From Deltaproteobacteria bacterium (GTDB lineage: Bacteria > Desulfobacterota > Deferrimicrobia > Deferrimicrobiales > Deferrimicrobiaceae), in the NCBI GenBank assembly GCA_016218975.1, contig JACRCO010000069.1:48915-112914 (forward strand): a stretch of 64,000 nucleotides of DNA. The letters are read 5' to 3'. Under the pieces are notes generated by a model. That model did no database searches. It was given only the letters and a program-made list of their open reading frames with translations, and was not told where the DNA came from. The translations under genes and the position numbers were made by a program. Below, piece by piece: positions 17,248 to 25,759 of this stretch; position 1 is the first letter of the stretch; each line of letters starts with the position of its first letter.

Positions 17248-18197
17248 GCCGCGTCTCCGCCGCCGGCGGTGCCGTCCGGGCGGACGAGGGCGAGGACCGT
17301 AAGAGCGTCGGTTCTCCGGCAGCCTCCGGAGGCATCCACGCGGAGGCGGCCGCCCGCGAAGATGCGATAGGGGCGCCCCTCCCGCTCGCATCGCAGGACC
17401 GCCGCGCAGGTCCTGGAAACGGCCCGCTCCAGTTCCTGCGGGGTGCAAGGGACAGGTATGCGCAGGTCGGCGACCCGCGCCGCTTCCTTTTCCCGTTCCT
17501 TGACCATCAATCTCCCCGCCTTGGCGGATGCCTTCCAATGGATGTCGCCCACGGGATCGGCGGGCAGATGACGCCGGGCGCCCCGGATCCCGTCCCCCCG
17601 CCTGCCGGAGGGGGCTGCGCTTCCCGATGCTTCCCGGGCTTGCCTTTTTTCCACATGTTCCAGGGCTTCGTCCGGTTCGGGGTAGGCGACAAGCGCGGCT
17701 CCGGGATCCACGTCCCTTGCCTTCTCGAAAAGGGCGAACGGAAATTTCGTGGAAATGGAGCACGACGGAACGGCTATCGGTCCTCGGCGCTCCGGGCGGA
17801 AAGCGACGACGCGGGTCGCCGTCCCTCCCGCGGGGATTTCCGGAAATCGAACCGCCGATGCATTACCGCCGAGCGGAAGGGACACCTTCAGCGAGATGGA
17901 CGGGAAACGTTTTCCCGCCGCGGAGCAGGTGACGGCGAGGAGGCTTTCCCGCGACGCGAACGCTTCGTTGGCGTGGCGGACCCGCACGTCCGTCCTCCGT
18001 ATGCACCACTCCGAAAGGAAACCCGATACGAGGATGAGGCTCAAGTTCATGCTGAGGGCGACGTAGAGGAGGTTGTTGCCGGTGTTGATAGCCGCCGCCC
18101 CGACGCCGAGGGTGATCAGCAGGAACCATTTTCCCTCGGGAGTCACGCGGAGCCTTCGCGGCGGCCGGAGGCGCCGCCGGAGGTCGGAAAGTCTCAT
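17244..18197 (-). CDS. DUF58 domain protein with two membrane helices
   Basis: A 317-residue protein starting MRLSDLRRRLRPPRRLR, with a closely spaced pair of membrane helices (FLLITLGVGAAAINTGNNLLY and ALSMNLSLILVSGFL). A periplasmic beta domain follows, then the C-terminal DUF58 region with RRHLPADPVGDIHWKASAKA, which matches the family signature in which GD.. .IHW precedes a lysine-rich strand. The ATG overlaps the MoxR stop (ATGA), and its own stop overlaps the transglutaminase start (ATGA). DUF58 proteins partner MoxR ATPases and are related to VWA domains; the exact activity is not established. Confidence 0.85.
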   Translation of the reverse strand: MRLSDLRRRLRPPRRLRVTPEGKWFLLITLGVGAAAINTGNNLLYVALSMNLSLILVSGFLSEWCIRRTDVRVRHANEAFASRESLLAVTCSAAGKRFPSISLKVSLPLGGNASAVRFPEIPAGGTATRVVAFRPERRGPIAVPSCSISTKFPFALFEKARDVDPGAALVAYPEPDEALEHVEKRQAREASGSAAPSGRRGDGIRGARRHLPADPVGDIHWKASAKAGRLMVKEREKEAARVADLRIPVPCTPQELERAVSRTCAAVLRCEREGRPYRIFAGGRLRVDASGGCRRTDALTVLALVRPDGTAGGGDAA

Positions 18198-19141
18198 AAC
18201 GGCGCCGGTACGGCCTCCAGGATCTCCGCGAGGACCGCCGCCGCGGCGTCGGCGGCCGAATCGGCTCCCGGGGACCCTTTCAGGAAGATGCGGTGGCAAA
18301 GGACCGCAGGCGCAATCCTCCGGACGTCGTCGGGAATCACGAAGTCCCGTCCGGAAAGCAGCGCCATCGCCTGGGAGATGCTCTTAAGTCCTATAGCCCC
18401 CCTGGGGGACGCGCCGAGGCGGACGGCGGGATGGGTGCGCGTGGCTTCGACGATCCGGAGGATGTAGGAAATGACCGGCTCGCGGACCGCTACCCGCGCG
18501 AGCGCACGGCGGCACTCACGCGCCTGCTCCGGTGTCAGGACGGGGGGGATCCCGTCGCGGGTGGTGAACAGGTTGTTTTCCCGGATCAGGCGCAGCTCCG
18601 ATTCCCGGTCCGGGTAGGAGAGCCGAAGTCGCAGGTTGAACCGGTCGAGCTGCGACTCGGGGAGGGGATAGGTCCCGTGCTGGTCGAAGGGATTCTGCGT
18701 CGCGATCACCAGGAAAGGGTCGGGCAGCGGATAAGTCCTGTCGTCCACCGTCACCTGCCGTTCGCTCATCCCCTCGAGAAGGGCGCTCTGCGCCCTCGGG
18801 TTGCTCCGGTTGATCTCGTCCGCGAGGACGATGTTCGCGAAAAGGGGGCCTGGGGCGAAGGTGAAGCTTCGCTTGTCCGCGTCGAAAACGTGGACCCCCA
18901 CGACGTCCTGCGGCAGAAGGTCGCTCGTGAACTGGACGCGGCGGAACGTGCCCGCGATGCTTGCGGCGACTGCGCGGGCGAGCGTAGTCTTGCCCGTCCC
19001 CGGGATGTCTTCCAGCAGGATGTGCCCTCCGGCGAGGAAAGAAGAGAGGGCAAGCTCCACCGCTTCCCGTTTCCCGAGGAGCACCGACTCGACGTTATCG
19101 CGGAGACTGCGGATAAGCGTTCTGGCTTCTTCGAAGTCCAT
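18194..19141 (-). CDS. MoxR-family AAA+ ATPase
   Basis: A 315-residue AAA+ ATPase starting MDFEEARTLIRSLRDNVES. Motifs are Walker A EDIPGTGKTTLARA, Walker B VLADEINRSNPRAQSALLE, and sensor/arginine motifs in ATQNPFDQHGTYPLPESQLD, all typical of MoxR. MoxR proteins are thought to act as chaperones that mature or activate partner proteins, here most likely the DUF58 and transglutaminase products. The ATG at 19139-19141 has no ribosome binding site. GATAAT lies 6 bases upstream, which would make the transcript nearly leaderless. Longer in-frame starts up to 19279 would overlap the divergent radC-like gene and lack family similarity. Confidence 0.9.
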   Translation of the reverse strand: MDFEEARTLIRSLRDNVESVLLGKREAVELALSSFLAGGHILLEDIPGTGKTTLARAVAASIAGTFRRVQFTSDLLPQDVVGVHVFDADKRSFTFAPGPLFANIVLADEINRSNPRAQSALLEGMSERQVTVDDRTYPLPDPFLVIATQNPFDQHGTYPLPESQLDRFNLRLRLSYPDRESELRLIRENNLFTTRDGIPPVLTPEQARECRRALARVAVREPVISYILRIVEATRTHPAVRLGASPRGAIGLKSISQAMALLSGRDFVIPDDVRRIAPAVLCHRIFLKGSPGADSAADAAAAVLAEILEAVPAPL

Positions 19142-19218
19142 TTGATCATTATCGCCGAAAGAAGGGGTGAACTTGCCCGATTTTTTGGAATGGTTCTTGA
19201 ATCGCATGCGGGAATCCA

Positions 19219-19815
19219 ATGGCGGAGGAAATCCCGGTGGGAAAATCGCCCGGCCGCGACGGAAGGCCGCTGGAAGCAACGGAGGAGGAATCGCTCTTCC
19301 GCATGGCGTTCCCCGAGGATTGGCAGGGGATGCGGGCCGCCGCGCGCGGAGAGCCGCACGCCGGAGATTCCCGCAAGGCGAAGTGGGAAGCGTCGGTGGA
19401 GATCGTCCGCCGGGCCCTCTCGGCCCCGCGCTCCTTTCCGGAGCCGTTCCGGACCGCGGCCGACGCCTTCGACCGGTATCGCTACCTTCTGTCCGATTAC
19501 CCTGTCGAGGTCTTCCTGGCCGTTCTCCTGGACGTCAAGAACCGCCGTATCGATGACGTACGCGTTTCGACGGGAATCCTGAACGGCAGCCTGATCCACC
19601 CGCGGGAGGTGTTCGCCCCCGCTGTGCGGGAGCGTGCCGCGTCGGTGCTGCTGGTCCATAACCATCCGAGCGGAGATCCATCGCCGAGCGCCGAGGACAG
19701 GGAAGCCACCCGGCGCCTTCGCTCCGCGGGCGGAATCGTGGGAATCGCCGTGCTCGACCATGTAATAATAGGGGACGGCTCGTTCTACAGCTTCCGCGAG
19801 GAAGGAGACTGGTGA
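19219..19815 (+). CDS. RadC-like JAB/MPN domain protein
   Basis: A 198-residue protein carrying the RadC-type JAMM metal site: Glu in LIHPREVFAPAVRE and VHNHPSGDPSPSAEDREATRR, followed by VLDHVIIGDGSFYSFREEG. RadC proteins were once linked to DNA repair, but their activity is still unclear. The N-terminal part, upstream of PEPFRTAADAFDRYRYL, does not show the helix-hairpin-helix motif of full-length RadC, so this is a shortened member. It starts divergently from moxR, with GGGAA upstream, and its stop overlaps the plsC start (GTGA). Confidence 0.82.
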   Translation: MAEEIPVGKSPGRDGRPLEATEEESLFRMAFPEDWQGMRAAARGEPHAGDSRKAKWEASVEIVRRALSAPRSFPEPFRTAADAFDRYRYLLSDYPVEVFLAVLLDVKNRRIDDVRVSTGILNGSLIHPREVFAPAVRERAASVLLVHNHPSGDPSPSAEDREATRRLRSAGGIVGIAVLDHVIIGDGSFYSFREEGDW

Positions 19816-20531
19816 TCCGGGGAATCCTCACGTCCGTCGCGATTCTGATGCACACCCTCGTCGGTTCCCTGCTCATCTATATTTGCGGGGCCGTCGCGCG
19901 CTCGGAGCGGGGTTGTTCACGCCTCATGGACTGGTGGGGAAGATGGTTCGTCCGGCTCGGAGGTTGGAGCGTGCACGCGGAAGGGATCGACCTCCTGCCC
20001 GAGGGCGGGGCGATCCTCGTATCGAATCACCAGAGCCTCGTGGACATCCCTCTGCTCATCACCGCGCTGAACCGCGGTGTCGGGTTCCTGTCGAAACGCG
20101 AATTGGGCAGGATCCCTCTCTTCGGGAAGGCGATGGCGTACGGCGGAAACCTGTTCATCGACCGGGACGACCCCCGGGACGCGCTGCACCTTATGCGGGA
20201 CGCGGTCAGGCGCATCAGGGAAGGAAAACCCGTCGTGATCTTTCCGGAAGGAACCCGCAGCGAGGACGGCACGATCGGCGAATTCAAACCCGGCGCATTC
20301 TACCTGGCCCAGAAGGCCGGCGTACCCGTGGTGCCCGTGTTCATAGACGGGGGACGTCGCGCGCTTCCCAAGGGCTCCCTCCTTTTTCGTCCGGCAGGGC
20401 TGGTCGTGCGCGTCCTTCCTCCGCTTCCGCCGGAGGCTGGATCCACCTTTTCCCGGCAGGAGATCGCCTTCGAGGCGAGGCGCAGGATCCTCGCCGCGGC
20501 CGCCGTTGAGGAACGCGGCGCCGCATTGTGA
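19812..20531 (+). CDS. plsC: 1-acyl-sn-glycerol-3-phosphate acyltransferase
   Basis: PlsC acylates lysophosphatidic acid to phosphatidic acid at the inner membrane in phospholipid synthesis. The 239-residue protein has an N-terminal membrane helix (ILTSVAILMHTLVGSLLIYI) and the acyltransferase motifs: NHQSLVD (the HX4D site), FIDRDD, FPEGTRSEDG and VPVVPVFIDGG. Start is GTG at 19812, overlapping the radC-like stop as GTGA, so it is translationally coupled. Length is normal. Confidence 0.92.
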   Translation: MIRGILTSVAILMHTLVGSLLIYICGAVARSERGCSRLMDWWGRWFVRLGGWSVHAEGIDLLPEGGAILVSNHQSLVDIPLLITALNRGVGFLSKRELGRIPLFGKAMAYGGNLFIDRDDPRDALHLMRDAVRRIREGKPVVIFPEGTRSEDGTIGEFKPGAFYLAQKAGVPVVPVFIDGGRRALPKGSLLFRPAGLVVRVLPPLPPEAGSTFSRQEIAFEARRRILAAAAVEERGAAL

Positions 20532-20576
20532 TATTTTTATGGTTATTTTTGCGGTGAATTTCAGGGAGAGGTGAGG

Positions 20577-22229
20577 ATGCCGCTTCGCGTCGTGCCCCTG
20601 GGCGGGCTCGGGGAGATCGGTCTGAATTCCATGCTGTTCGACGACGGCGGGTCGGCGGTTCTTGTCGACGCGGGCCTGATGTTCCCCGACGACACGATGC
20701 TGGGCATCGATTTCGTCATCCCGGATTTCGGATTCCTGCGTGAATCGGCGTCGCGGCTTTCCGGCCTTCTCCTCACGCACGGCCACGAGGACCACATAGG
20801 AGCGGTCGCCTTTTTCCTGAAGGAGTTCGACGTTCCGGTATACGGGACCGCGCTGACGCTCGGGCTCCTGAAACACCGCCTCACCGAATACGGATCGAAC
20901 GGATCGGCGCGCCTGGTGGAAATCGGCCGGTCGGAGCGGTTCCGGGCCGGGAGCTTCGACGTCGAGGCGTTTCCCGTCTGCCACAGCATCCCGGACGGAG
21001 TCGGCTACATCCTGCGCTGCGGGGAAGGGGTTTTCGTGCACACCGGGGATTTCAAGATCGACTCCCGCCCGCCCGACGGCGTGCCTACCGCGATAGACCG
21101 CCTTGCGCGGCTGGCTTCCGAGGAGAGCGTCACAGCGCTTTTCTCCGATTCCACGAACGTGGAACGGGAGGGGCACACGCTTTCGGAGTCGTTCGTGGAG
21201 GAGGCGCTGTCCGATATCTTCGACGTGGCGCGAGGCCGTGTCATCGTCGCGATGTTCTCCTCGAACATCCATCGCATCCAGGGGGTTCTTACAGCCGCCG
21301 CCCGCAACGGACGCCGGGTTGCGCTCTGCGGAAAAAGCATGGTGCGCAACGTAGCCACTGCGCTCGATCTCGGATACATGACGCTGCCGCGGCCGGATAT
21401 CCTCCTTCCCATCGAGGATGCGGAGACGCTTCCCGACCGCAGCGTGGCCGTGCTGACGACCGGCAGCCAGGGGGAGCCACGGTCGGCTCTTACCCTCATG
21501 GCGCTGGGAGAGCACAAGCATTTCCGTATCCGGGAAGGGGATACCGCGGTGCTCTCCTCCAAGTTCATCCCCGGCAACGAGAGGGCGATCGCGAGCGTCA
21601 TGAACCATCTTTATCTCGCCGGCGCCGAGGTGCTGCACGAGAGGATTTCCGAAGTCCACGTGTCGGGGCACGCAAGCCGCGAAGAGCTGAAGGTCATGAT
21701 CGAAACGGTGCGGCCGAAATGCTTCGTGCCGGTCCACGGGGACCCCCGCTTCCTCTTCAGGCATCGGAACCTCGCGCGGGAGTCGGGGGTCCCGCATGCA
21801 TTCGTGGCGCAGAACGGGGACATCCTGGAATTCACCGGCGGGGAGGTATCACTCGCGGGGAAGCAGGCCGTCGGGCGCTTCTTCGTGGACGGGAAGGGGA
21901 TGGGGGACGTGGAGAGCTTCGTCCTCAAGGACCGTTACAAGATTTCCCAGGTCGGCGTGGTGATCGTTGTGCTCGCCATTTCCTCCGCAACGGGGGAGAT
22001 CCTGTACGGCCCGGACATCGTGACCCGCGGAGTCGTGACCGAGGACGGCTCCGAGGCCAGCATCGAAGAGGCCCGCGAGATCGTTATGAACGCCTGGGAG
22101 GAGACGGGTGTCGAAGCGAGGAAGGATCTCTCTGAGGTCCAGACCGATCTCAGGCGGGCGCTGCGGCGCTATTTCAACAAGCGGCTCGAGCGGAAACCGG
22201 TGATCCTTCCGGTCGTGATGGAACTGTAA
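20577..22229 (+). CDS. rnj: Ribonuclease J family nuclease
   Basis: Metallo-beta-lactamase/beta-CASP ribonuclease, likely with both 5'-3' exo- and endonuclease activity in RNA maturation and decay. The 550-residue protein opens PLRVVPLGGLGEIGLNSML and carries the zinc motif LLTHGHEDHIGA, then FVHTGDFKID, FSDSTN and the beta-CASP segment TTGSQGEPRSAL. The C-terminal part has HVSGHASREELK and the usual RNase J tail (LRRALRRYFNKRLERKPVILPVV). The ATG at 20577 has a strong site (GGGAGAGGTGAGG); a GTG two codons earlier is less likely. Confidence 0.93.
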   Translation: MPLRVVPLGGLGEIGLNSMLFDDGGSAVLVDAGLMFPDDTMLGIDFVIPDFGFLRESASRLSGLLLTHGHEDHIGAVAFFLKEFDVPVYGTALTLGLLKHRLTEYGSNGSARLVEIGRSERFRAGSFDVEAFPVCHSIPDGVGYILRCGEGVFVHTGDFKIDSRPPDGVPTAIDRLARLASEESVTALFSDSTNVEREGHTLSESFVEEALSDIFDVARGRVIVAMFSSNIHRIQGVLTAAARNGRRVALCGKSMVRNVATALDLGYMTLPRPDILLPIEDAETLPDRSVAVLTTGSQGEPRSALTLMALGEHKHFRIREGDTAVLSSKFIPGNERAIASVMNHLYLAGAEVLHERISEVHVSGHASREELKVMIETVRPKCFVPVHGDPRFLFRHRNLARESGVPHAFVAQNGDILEFTGGEVSLAGKQAVGRFFVDGKGMGDVESFVLKDRYKISQVGVVIVVLAISSATGEILYGPDIVTRGVVTEDGSEASIEEAREIVMNAWEETGVEARKDLSEVQTDLRRALRRYFNKRLERKPVILPVVMEL

Positions 22230-22230
22230 C

Positions 22231-24384
22231 ATGGGGGACAAGATCCGGCGGGACGCTCTGGCTATCCTGTTCCTGGCTCTCGGGGTTCTGCTCACCGTGG
22301 CGCTGGTATCGTTCCACCAGGTGGATCCGTCCCTTTCCGCATGGAGCTCAGGCGGCGGGGGCATCAGGAATTGGGGCGGGTGGATCGGCGCGATTCTCGC
22401 CGACCTGCTGCTTCAGCTATTCGGCATCGGAGCCGCAGGCTTTCCGCTTCTCTGTCTGGCGCTGGCCTACTGGACGTTCAGGGGCGAGGGAATCTCCGGG
22501 AAGTGGGGGCGCGCGGCAGGGGGGCTGATCGCCGTCTGTTCGCTTCTGGGCGTCTTGAGTTTCTTCACCGGGCACATACGCATATTAGAGCAGGACATCT
22601 TCCTGCCCGGGATCGTGGGGTATCTGATCGGCGTCAATTTCTTCGGCAAATTGCTGAATCCGGTGGGAGGGCTGATCTGCCTTTCCGCGCTGCTTCTCTT
22701 CTCGGTGATGCTGTTCACCGGCATGCCCCTTTCGGGGATGCCCGACCTGTGGAGGAAGAAGAAGGGACCCGAACGGGTGCGGGCCATGGTCAAGGAGAAA
22801 CTGCTCACCGCGGAAGAACCGGAACCGGAAATGCCGCCGGAATCGTCACGGAGCAGGGAGCAGGAACTTCCACCGCGGATCGTCGCCTCGTCGCCGGCGC
22901 CTGCCGATCCCGGCCGGGCTTTTCGGGCGGCCGGAAAGGAATTCACGCTTCCGCCGCTCGAACTCCTGGAGCCGTCCCCGGCCGGCGGAAACGGCGCGGA
23001 CGAGGAGACGCTGCAGAGGAACGCCCGGGCACTCATCGAAAAGCTCGCGCAGTTCGAGATCGACGGCACCATCACCGAGATCCGGACCGGCCCGCTCGTC
23101 ACCACATACGAGTTCCGGCCCGCTCCCGGCATCAAGGCTAACCGGGTGGTGGCGATGGCCGACGACCTCGCGCTCGCGATGCAGTGCGAGTCGGTTCGCG
23201 TCGTCCCCAACATCCCGGGGAAGGGCGTGATGGGATTCGAAATCCCCAACGAGGGGCGCGACCGTATCCTTCTCAGGGAGATCCTCGGCAGCCGGGCGTA
23301 CGCGGAAGCGGACGCGGTGCTTTCGCTCGCTCTCGGGAAGGACATCTTCGGCGAGCCGGTCGTCCGCGACCTTTCCAGGATGCCGCACCTGCTGATCGCA
23401 GGTGCGACCGGCTCCGGCAAAAGCGTCGCGCTGCACACCATGATACTGTCGATTCTCTTCCGGGCGACGCCCGAAGAAGTGCGTTTCATTATGGTGGACC
23501 CGAAAATGCTGGAGCTCACTCCGTACGAAGGCATACCCCACCTGCATCACAGCGTCATAACCCAGCCGAAGGAAGCGGGCCGGGTGCTGAAGTGGGCGGT
23601 GGGGGAGATGACGGGCCGCTACCAGCTCATGCAGGAAAACGGAGTCCGGCACATCGACGCCTACAACCAGCTCGTCGAGAAGCGGTCCCGCTCCGCGTTC
23701 CGGCCGAAGTCGAAGAACGGAGAGGGGGAGGAGCTCGCCCGGCTTCCCTACATCGTCATCGTGATCGACGAGCTGGCGGACCTCGTCATGACGACCGCCT
23801 CGCGGAGGGAGGTCGAGGACACCATCACCCGTCTGACGCAGATGGCTCGGGCGGCCGGCATCCACCTCATCTTCGCCACGCAGCGTCCCTCCGTGGACGT
23901 TCTCACGGGGGTTATAAAGGCGAACTTCCCTGCGCGGATCTCCTTCAAGGTGGCGTCGCAGTACGACTCGCGGACCATCCTGGAGCAGTCCGGCGCAGAG
24001 ACGCTCCTTGGATTCGGGGACATGCTCTTCCTCCAGCCGGGCGTGGGGGGGATACTGCGCCTCCACGGTCCTTACGTGAGCGAAGGGGAGATCCAGCGGG
24101 TCGTGGAGCACCTTCGCGCCCAGGGGGCGCCCGTGTTCGAGCCGTCCATCGCCGTCCAGGCGCCCGACGAGGAAGAGCCCGATCCCTCCCGCGACCCGAA
24201 GTTCGACGATGCGGTGGAAGTGGTCGTGGCGGCCGGGCGAGCGTCCGTGTCGCTGCTTCAGCGCAGGCTTCAAATTGGGTTCAACCGTGCCGCCCGCATC
24301 ATAGAGGAGATGGAGCGGCAGCGGATCGTCGGTCCCTCCGAGGGAGGGAAGCCCCGAGAAGTTTATGTTGCGCGCAAGGATTGA
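22231..24384 (+). CDS. ftsK: DNA translocase FtsK/SpoIIIE
   Basis: FtsK pumps chromosomal DNA through the division septum and coordinates dimer resolution. The 717-residue protein has four N-terminal membrane helices (to about residue 170), a short charged linker, and the motor domain with Walker A AGATGSGKSVAL from residue 390. DPKMLELTPYEGIPHL and IVIVIDELADLVM follow. The C-terminal winged-helix gamma domain (DAVEVVVAAGRASVSLLQRR, AARIIEEMERQRIVGP) should read polar KOPS-type sequences. The linker is much shorter than in E. coli, as in many bacteria. It starts 1 base after the rnj stop, so the two are likely co-transcribed. Confidence 0.96.
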   Translation: MGDKIRRDALAILFLALGVLLTVALVSFHQVDPSLSAWSSGGGGIRNWGGWIGAILADLLLQLFGIGAAGFPLLCLALAYWTFRGEGISGKWGRAAGGLIAVCSLLGVLSFFTGHIRILEQDIFLPGIVGYLIGVNFFGKLLNPVGGLICLSALLLFSVMLFTGMPLSGMPDLWRKKKGPERVRAMVKEKLLTAEEPEPEMPPESSRSREQELPPRIVASSPAPADPGRAFRAAGKEFTLPPLELLEPSPAGGNGADEETLQRNARALIEKLAQFEIDGTITEIRTGPLVTTYEFRPAPGIKANRVVAMADDLALAMQCESVRVVPNIPGKGVMGFEIPNEGRDRILLREILGSRAYAEADAVLSLALGKDIFGEPVVRDLSRMPHLLIAGATGSGKSVALHTMILSILFRATPEEVRFIMVDPKMLELTPYEGIPHLHHSVITQPKEAGRVLKWAVGEMTGRYQLMQENGVRHIDAYNQLVEKRSRSAFRPKSKNGEGEELARLPYIVIVIDELADLVMTTASRREVEDTITRLTQMARAAGIHLIFATQRPSVDVLTGVIKANFPARISFKVASQYDSRTILEQSGAETLLGFGDMLFLQPGVGGILRLHGPYVSEGEIQRVVEHLRAQGAPVFEPSIAVQAPDEEEPDPSRDPKFDDAVEVVVAAGRASVSLLQRRLQIGFNRAARIIEEMERQRIVGPSEGGKPREVYVARKD

Positions 24385-24416
24385 CCCGGAGAGTCTAAAG
24401 GAATGAGGAGAAGCGC

Positions 24417-25052
24417 ATGGCGATCCGGGCGGTGATCTTCGATTTCGGGAACGTGATCTGCGCGTTCGACAACGACGTATTCCTGCGGGCGCTTTTGCCC
24501 TGCTCGGGATTGGGGCTCGACGCGCTCAAAGAGGCGATCTACGGCTCGGATCTCCCGCGGAAATACGAATCCGGACGGATATCTTCCGGCGAGTTCTATC
24601 GCGAGGCTGCGCAACGGGGGAGCCTGTCCGTATCGATGGAAGAATTTTTCCGGGCCTTCAACGGTATCTTCACCCCTATCCCTTCGACGTCCGCACTCAT
24701 CAGGGAGCTGAAAAAACGGTACAAGGTCGGGCTCCTGTCGAACACCAACGAATGGCATTACGAGCATTACTTCAAGAACGTGGAAGTCTTTCCGCTGTTC
24801 GACTCGGTGACCCTTTCCTTCGAAGTGAAGGAGATGAAACCGGGAGGGAGGATATACAGGGACGCAATCGAAAAGCTGGGCGCAAGGCCGGAAGAGTGCG
24901 TATTCATCGACGACATCGAGGACTACGCCGAGGGTGCGCGGCGCGAGGGGATGAAGGGGATCCGCTACGTGTCTCCCGAGTCCCTTCTGGATTCGTTGCG
25001 GGCGCTCGGTGTCACGACCGGCTTCCGGGACGCTTCTGGTGTAAACTTGTAA
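24417..25052 (+). CDS. HAD-superfamily hydrolase (YihX-like)
   Basis: A 211-residue HAD subfamily IA protein. Motif I is IFDFGNVICAFD: the nucleophilic Asp is present, but the second Asp is replaced by Gly, as in the YihX/epoxide-hydrolase branch. Motif II is GLLSNTNEWH, a Lys lies in FEVKEMKPGGRIY, and motif IV is CVFIDDIEDYAEGARREGM. The substrate is unknown; a sugar phosphate is plausible from the subfamily. The start has GAGGAG at good spacing, 32 bases after ftsK. Confidence 0.85.
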   Translation: MAIRAVIFDFGNVICAFDNDVFLRALLPCSGLGLDALKEAIYGSDLPRKYESGRISSGEFYREAAQRGSLSVSMEEFFRAFNGIFTPIPSTSALIRELKKRYKVGLLSNTNEWHYEHYFKNVEVFPLFDSVTLSFEVKEMKPGGRIYRDAIEKLGARPEECVFIDDIEDYAEGARREGMKGIRYVSPESLLDSLRALGVTTGFRDASGVNL

Positions 25053-25084
25053 TTTAAAGTCCTGTTGCAGGAACAGGGGGTTCG

Positions 25085-25759
25085 GTGTCGGCATATCGGG
25101 GATTGCGGGTCGCGGTCGCGGCCCTCTTTATTTTTCTGGGCGGTACCGCGTCGGCCCCGGGCGCCGGGGATGACCCCGGCGAAGCGCTGATTCGAAAGGT
25201 CGCGCGTAAATACGCGGCATCGAAGACGTTCTCCGCCAGGTTCCGCCAGGAGATCCCGTTGCAGAACCTGGGGATCGTGCGAAAGGCGTCCGGGCAGGTC
25301 TACTTCGAGCGGCCGCTGAAGATGCGGTGGGATTACCATGGGAAGGACGCGCAGATCTTCCTTGCCGACGGGGAGTACTTGTATTTCCGTCCCGCCGATT
25401 CGCCGCAGGTGTTCCGGCGCAAGCTGGACGAGAAGTCGCTGGGGGGGAGGGTTCCTCTCCTGTTGCTCTTCGGAAAGGGCGAGATCACCGATCTCTTCCG
25501 GGTGGAGCAGGCGGTTCCGAGGAAGGGGGGCGAGGAAACAGCTCTGCGGCTCGCGCCGCGCGGAGACGGCGCGCCCGAGGTCCGGCGGATAGACCTCGTT
25601 GTGGGAAACGGGGATTTCCTGGTCCGGGAGATACACATTTACGACCGGATGGGCGGGGGGAACCACCTTTTCCTTGACGGGACGCAGCTCGACCCGTCGC
25701 TTCCCCCGCGCCTGTTCAGGTTCCAGCGGCCGGCGGGAATGGAGGTCGTCGACGGATGA
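25085..25759 (+). CDS. lolA: Outer-membrane lipoprotein carrier protein LolA
   Basis: LolA is the periplasmic chaperone that carries lipoproteins from the LolCDE complex to the outer membrane. The 224-residue protein starts at GTG with a signal peptide (LRVAVAALFIFLGGTASAPGAG). It then shows family features: SKTFSARFRQE, a conserved Arg-rich strand, SGQVYFERPLKMRWDYHGKD, FLADGEYLYFRPA, and a second half with IHIYDRMGGGNHLFL. Its stop overlaps the rimO start by ATGA. Presence of LolA supports a double-membrane cell. Confidence 0.88.
   Translation: MSAYRGLRVAVAALFIFLGGTASAPGAGDDPGEALIRKVARKYAASKTFSARFRQEIPLQNLGIVRKASGQVYFERPLKMRWDYHGKDAQIFLADGEYLYFRPADSPQVFRRKLDEKSLGGRVPLLLLFGKGEITDLFRVEQAVPRKGGEETALRLAPRGDGAPEVRRIDLVVGNGDFLVREIHIYDRMGGGNHLFLDGTQLDPSLPPRLFRFQRPAGMEVVDG

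Noticed and set aside
19917..21797. 626-residue open frame on the minus strand
   Set aside because: Antisense to plsC and rnj, both of which have clear motifs on the plus strand.
22846..24273. 475-residue open frame antisense to ftsK
   Set aside because: Frame opposite to a strongly supported FtsK with all motor motifs; no domain in the antisense product.
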